NCBI GenBank assembly: GCA_903832395.1
Contig: CAILBF010000169.1
Span: 1-15,439 of the forward strand
Source: an uncultured Actinomycetes bacterium
Lineage (GTDB): Bacteria > Actinomycetota > Actinomycetes > Nanopelagicales > Nanopelagicaceae
Length of the DNA stretch: 15,439 bases
Direction: 5' to 3'
Both the position numbers and the translations under genes were made by a program. Position 1 is the first letter of the stretch. Each line of letters opens with the position of its first letter. Positions 13,949 through 15,439 of this stretch are shown here, one piece after another. The notes beneath the pieces were generated by a model. It ran no database searches, was not told the DNA's origin, and saw only the letters and a list, made by a program, of their open reading frames with translations.

Positions 13949-13954
13949 TATGTT
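13949..13954 (+). promoter_or_regulatory. Possible -10 element of a leaderless transcript at the nuclease-domain gene
   Basis: TATGTT lies seven bases before ATG 13962. It also overlaps an alternative in-frame ATG (13950). No -35 element or ribosome site is convincing, so this is a weak call supported mainly by similar arrangements elsewhere in the window. Confidence 0.25.
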
Positions 13955-13961
13955 GATAGGT

Positions 13962-14441
13962 ATGGAAGTTGTTGGTGTTCGGGTAGAGATGCCTTCTAAC
14001 CAACCAATCGTTTTACTCAAAGAGATTGATGGTTCGCGTTTTCTTCCAATTTGGGTCGGTGCCAATGAGGCAACGGCAATCGCTTTTGCTCAACAAGGAG
14101 TAGAGCCTCCGAGGCCTCTGACCCACGATCTAATGCGTGAAATTGTTGAGGCCCTGGATGCAACAGTGACGGCCGTGCATGTTACGGAGATGAAGGATGG
14201 CGTTTTCTATGCCAACCTCATCATTCGAGATAGCGAATCAATCGCGCGAACGATCTCGGCCAGGCCTTCGGATGCCATCGCCCTTGCACTTCGCACTCAT
14301 AGCAATATTTTGGCAACTAGCGAGCTCCTCGATGAGGCCGGAATCGAAATACCGGATCAAGGGGCGGGGCAAGAGAACCAAGAGGTCGAACGTTTCAGGC
14401 AGTTTTTGGATGAAATCAACCCTGAAGACTTCGCCGGATAG
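13962..14441 (+). CDS. Bifunctional nuclease (BFN/DUF151) domain protein
   Basis: The 159-residue product is a DUF151/BFN domain almost from end to end: it begins MEVVGVRVEMPSNQPIVLLKE and contains FLPIWVGANEATAIAFA, LTHDLMREIVEAL and the signature ARPSDAIALALR. Plant relatives were described as having DNase and RNase activity; the bacterial role is unsettled. It corresponds to Rv1829 of M. tuberculosis. A longer frame reaches back into ftsR (from 13854), but those residues are antisense to family expectation, and ATG 13962 gives the usual family start. ATG 13950 would add only MLIG. The C-terminus is acidic (about 135-159). It lies 16 bases after ftsR on the same strand. Confidence 0.9.
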   Translation: MEVVGVRVEMPSNQPIVLLKEIDGSRFLPIWVGANEATAIAFAQQGVEPPRPLTHDLMREIVEALDATVTAVHVTEMKDGVFYANLIIRDSESIARTISARPSDAIALALRTHSNILATSELLDEAGIEIPDQGAGQENQEVERFRQFLDEINPEDFAG

Positions 14442-14446
14442 GCTCA

Positions 14447-14472
14447 AAACCCTCAATCTCTACTAGAGGTTT
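14447..14472 (+). repeat. Imperfect hairpin after the nuclease-domain gene
   Basis: AAACCCTC (14447-14454) can pair with GAGGTTT (14466-14472) with one bulged base, and an inner CTCTA-C-TAGAG inverted repeat (14458-14468) offers an alternative fold. It follows the stop codon by 5 bases and precedes the promoter of the next gene. No T-tract follows, so a role in termination is uncertain. Confidence 0.3.
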
Positions 14473-14487
14473 GGTCCGTGTCGGTCA

Positions 14488-14516
14488 TTGAAACTAAGGG
14501 TGCGCTGCCTTAGATT
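14488..14516 (+). promoter_or_regulatory. Predicted promoter of the second MerR gene
   Basis: TTGAAA (14488-14493) and TAGATT (14511-14516) are separated by exactly 17 bases, the best conventional promoter in the window. Transcription would start near 14523 and give a leader of about 26 bases before GTG 14549. Confidence 0.65.
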
Positions 14517-14548
14517 TACGAGCACTCCCCAAGAGAATCGAGCACTAC

Positions 14549-15049
14549 GTGACTTCCCAAGAGTTAGAGATCGGCTACCGCGGCGCCACAGCTTGCTCTG
14601 CAGCTGGAATAACGTATCGCCAGTTAGATTATTGGGCACGTACATCATTAGTTGAACCGAGCATTCGTACGGCTAGTGGCTCTGGTACTCAACGTCTATA
14701 CGGCTTCCGCGACATCTTGGTTTTAAAAATTGTTAAGAGATTGTTGGATGCAGGCGTTTCACTTCAAAATATTCGAACTGCAGTTGATCACCTCCGTAAT
14801 AGGGGAGTCACCGATTTGGAGCGCATAACTTTGATGAGTGATGGCGCCTCAATTTATGAGTGCACGAGCTCGGATGATATTCTTGACTTGCTCGCCGGAG
14901 GCCAGGGAGTCTTTGGCATAGCCGTCGGCAAAGTGTGGCACGAGGTTGAAGGTTCATTACTGACCCTTCAAGGTGAAATTAACGGACAAATTGTTAGTGT
15001 CCAAGATAACGATGAGCTTTCCCTTAGACGTAAGAGCAAAGGCGCTTAA
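14549..15049 (+). CDS. MerR-family transcriptional regulator
   Basis: This 166-residue protein matches Rv1830-type MerR proteins, which sit after ftsR and the DUF151 gene in mycobacteria. The winged-helix segment is about residues 13-85 (CSAAGITYRQLDYWARTSLVEPS, then SGTQRLYGFRDILVLKIVKRLLDAG and SLQNIRTAVDHLRNRG). A C-terminal part with GGQGVFGIAVGKVWHEVEG is conserved in that subgroup. No metal-binding cysteine pattern is visible; Cys residues occur only singly. The start GTG 14549 is the only suitable one; the ribosome site is weak (AAGAG at 14531-14535, 13 bases away). A strong promoter lies just upstream, so it is probably expressed apart from ftsR. Its targets are unknown; the adjacent gcvP is one candidate. 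Confidence 0.88.
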   Translation: MTSQELEIGYRGATACSAAGITYRQLDYWARTSLVEPSIRTASGSGTQRLYGFRDILVLKIVKRLLDAGVSLQNIRTAVDHLRNRGVTDLERITLMSDGASIYECTSSDDILDLLAGGQGVFGIAVGKVWHEVEGSLLTLQGEINGQIVSVQDNDELSLRRKSKGA

Positions 15050-15056
15050 TTAACTC

Positions 15057-15062
15057 TAGTCT
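15057..15062 (+). promoter_or_regulatory. Predicted -10 element of a leaderless gcvP transcript
   Basis: TAGTCT is exactly six bases before ATG 15069, within the 19-base gap after the MerR gene. There is no ribosome site and no room for a glycine riboswitch in the leader. The -35 region inside the MerR gene is weak (about 15034-15039). Confidence 0.45.
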
Positions 15063-15068
15063 GTAGGC

Positions 15069-15439
15069 ATGATTGAATACGATGCTTTTTCACGCCGTCA
15101 CATTGGTCCTTCAGATGAGCAAGCGCAAAAGATGCTTGCCGAACTTGGTTACAAGAACATGGCTGACTTTATTGCCGATGTAGTTCCCTCAAATATCGCA
15201 ATTGCGAAGAAGTTAGATGAACATCTTCCAGCACCGTTAAATGAAGTCGAAACGATTGCAGCACTTCGAGCTCTAGCCGATAAGAACCAACTCTTTCGCT
15301 CGCTCATTGGTACCGGTTACTACGGGACTATCACGCCGCCAGTTGTAGTCCGAAATGTTTTGGAAAATCCAGCTTGGTATACGGCGTATACGCCTTATCA
15401 ACCTGAAATCTCACAAGGTCGCTTAGAAGCTCTCTTTGC
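15069..15439 (+). CDS. gcvP: Glycine dehydrogenase (decarboxylating), P protein, N-terminal part
   Basis: The frame is open from ATG 15069 to the window end (123 complete codons), so only the first eighth or so of a protein of about 950 residues is present. GcvP is the pyridoxal-phosphate enzyme that decarboxylates glycine and passes the aminomethyl group to GcvH. The N-terminus reads FSRRHIGPSDEQAQKML, followed further on by LIGTGYYGTITPPVVVRNVLENPAWYTAYTPYQPEISQGRLEAL, which are diagnostic blocks of the family. The lysine that binds the cofactor lies beyond the window. Its partner gcvH is at 12304-12678 on the same strand. The position immediately after a MerR gene matches mycobacteria. The ATG has a -10-like hexamer six bases upstream rather than a ribosome site. 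Confidence 0.95.
   Translation, partial: MIEYDAFSRRHIGPSDEQAQKMLAELGYKNMADFIADVVPSNIAIAKKLDEHLPAPLNEVETIAALRALADKNQLFRSLIGTGYYGTITPPVVVRNVLENPAWYTAYTPYQPEISQGRLEALF

Noticed and set aside
13854..13961. N-terminal extension of the DUF151 protein into ftsR
   Set aside because: The extra 36 residues overlap ftsR codons in another frame and do not resemble the family, which begins at MEVVGVRVEMP.
14442..14548. Small gene between the DUF151 and MerR genes
   Set aside because: No frame with a plausible start and ribosome site was found; the stretch is explained by a hairpin and a promoter.
15050..15068. Glycine riboswitch before gcvP
   Set aside because: The gap is only 19 bases, with no paired aptamer structure; none precedes gcvH either.

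Overview
This window comes from a low-to-moderate GC actinobacterium. Gene content and order match two conserved actinobacterial blocks that I know from Mycobacterium tuberculosis (Rv1696-Rv1713 and Rv1822-Rv1832). The A+T-leaning codon use, very tight packing and small gaps suggest a streamlined aquatic lineage such as the acI/Nanopelagicales group. The phylum call is firm; the finer placement is inference.

Layout. Bases 1-4537 (+): the 3' end of recN, then pyrG, ald and xerD, nearly gapless. Bases 4543-5834 (-): a ParA ATPase followed by a translationally coupled ribbon-helix-helix-like protein, convergent with xerD. Bases 5915-8088 (+): scpA, scpB and a large-subunit pseudouridine synthase (rluB type), starting from a compact divergent promoter shared with parA. 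Bases 8089-8356: the only sizeable non-coding stretch, AT-rich and carrying repeated copies of a palindromic motif (core CGATATATCG) plus alternating TACCC/GGGTA repeats next to the following promoter. Bases 8357-9771: an AroH-type chorismate mutase and prephenate dehydrogenase, overlapping by one base. Bases 9787-11742: a fused cytidylate kinase/GTPase Der. Bases 11748-15439: a CDP-alcohol phosphatidyltransferase, gcvH, a GarA/OdhI-like FHA protein, FtsR-like MerR, a bifunctional-nuclease-domain protein, a second MerR regulator, and the 5' part of gcvP, which runs off the window.

How the genes work together. The first half holds chromosome maintenance functions: RecN repair, XerD dimer resolution, ParA plus RHH partner, and the ScpAB condensin subunits. 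CTP and alanine metabolism and ribosome maturation (RluB, Der) are interleaved. AroH and TyrA take chorismate towards tyrosine (and prephenate for phenylalanine). The second half joins one-carbon/glycine metabolism (GcvH, GcvP) with regulators of central nitrogen/carbon flux (GarA) and division (FtsR).

Nothing here is an obvious new defence or mobile system. The signals most worth a second look are the palindrome array at 8095-8294, the coupled parA-RHH pair with no parB in the window, the recurring TANNNT-N6-ATG arrangement that predicts leaderless mRNAs for four transcription units, the overlapping parA/scpA promoters, and a GarA whose usual ETTS phospho-motif appears to be lost. No rRNA, tRNA, CRISPR array, insertion sequence or classical T-tract terminator was seen.
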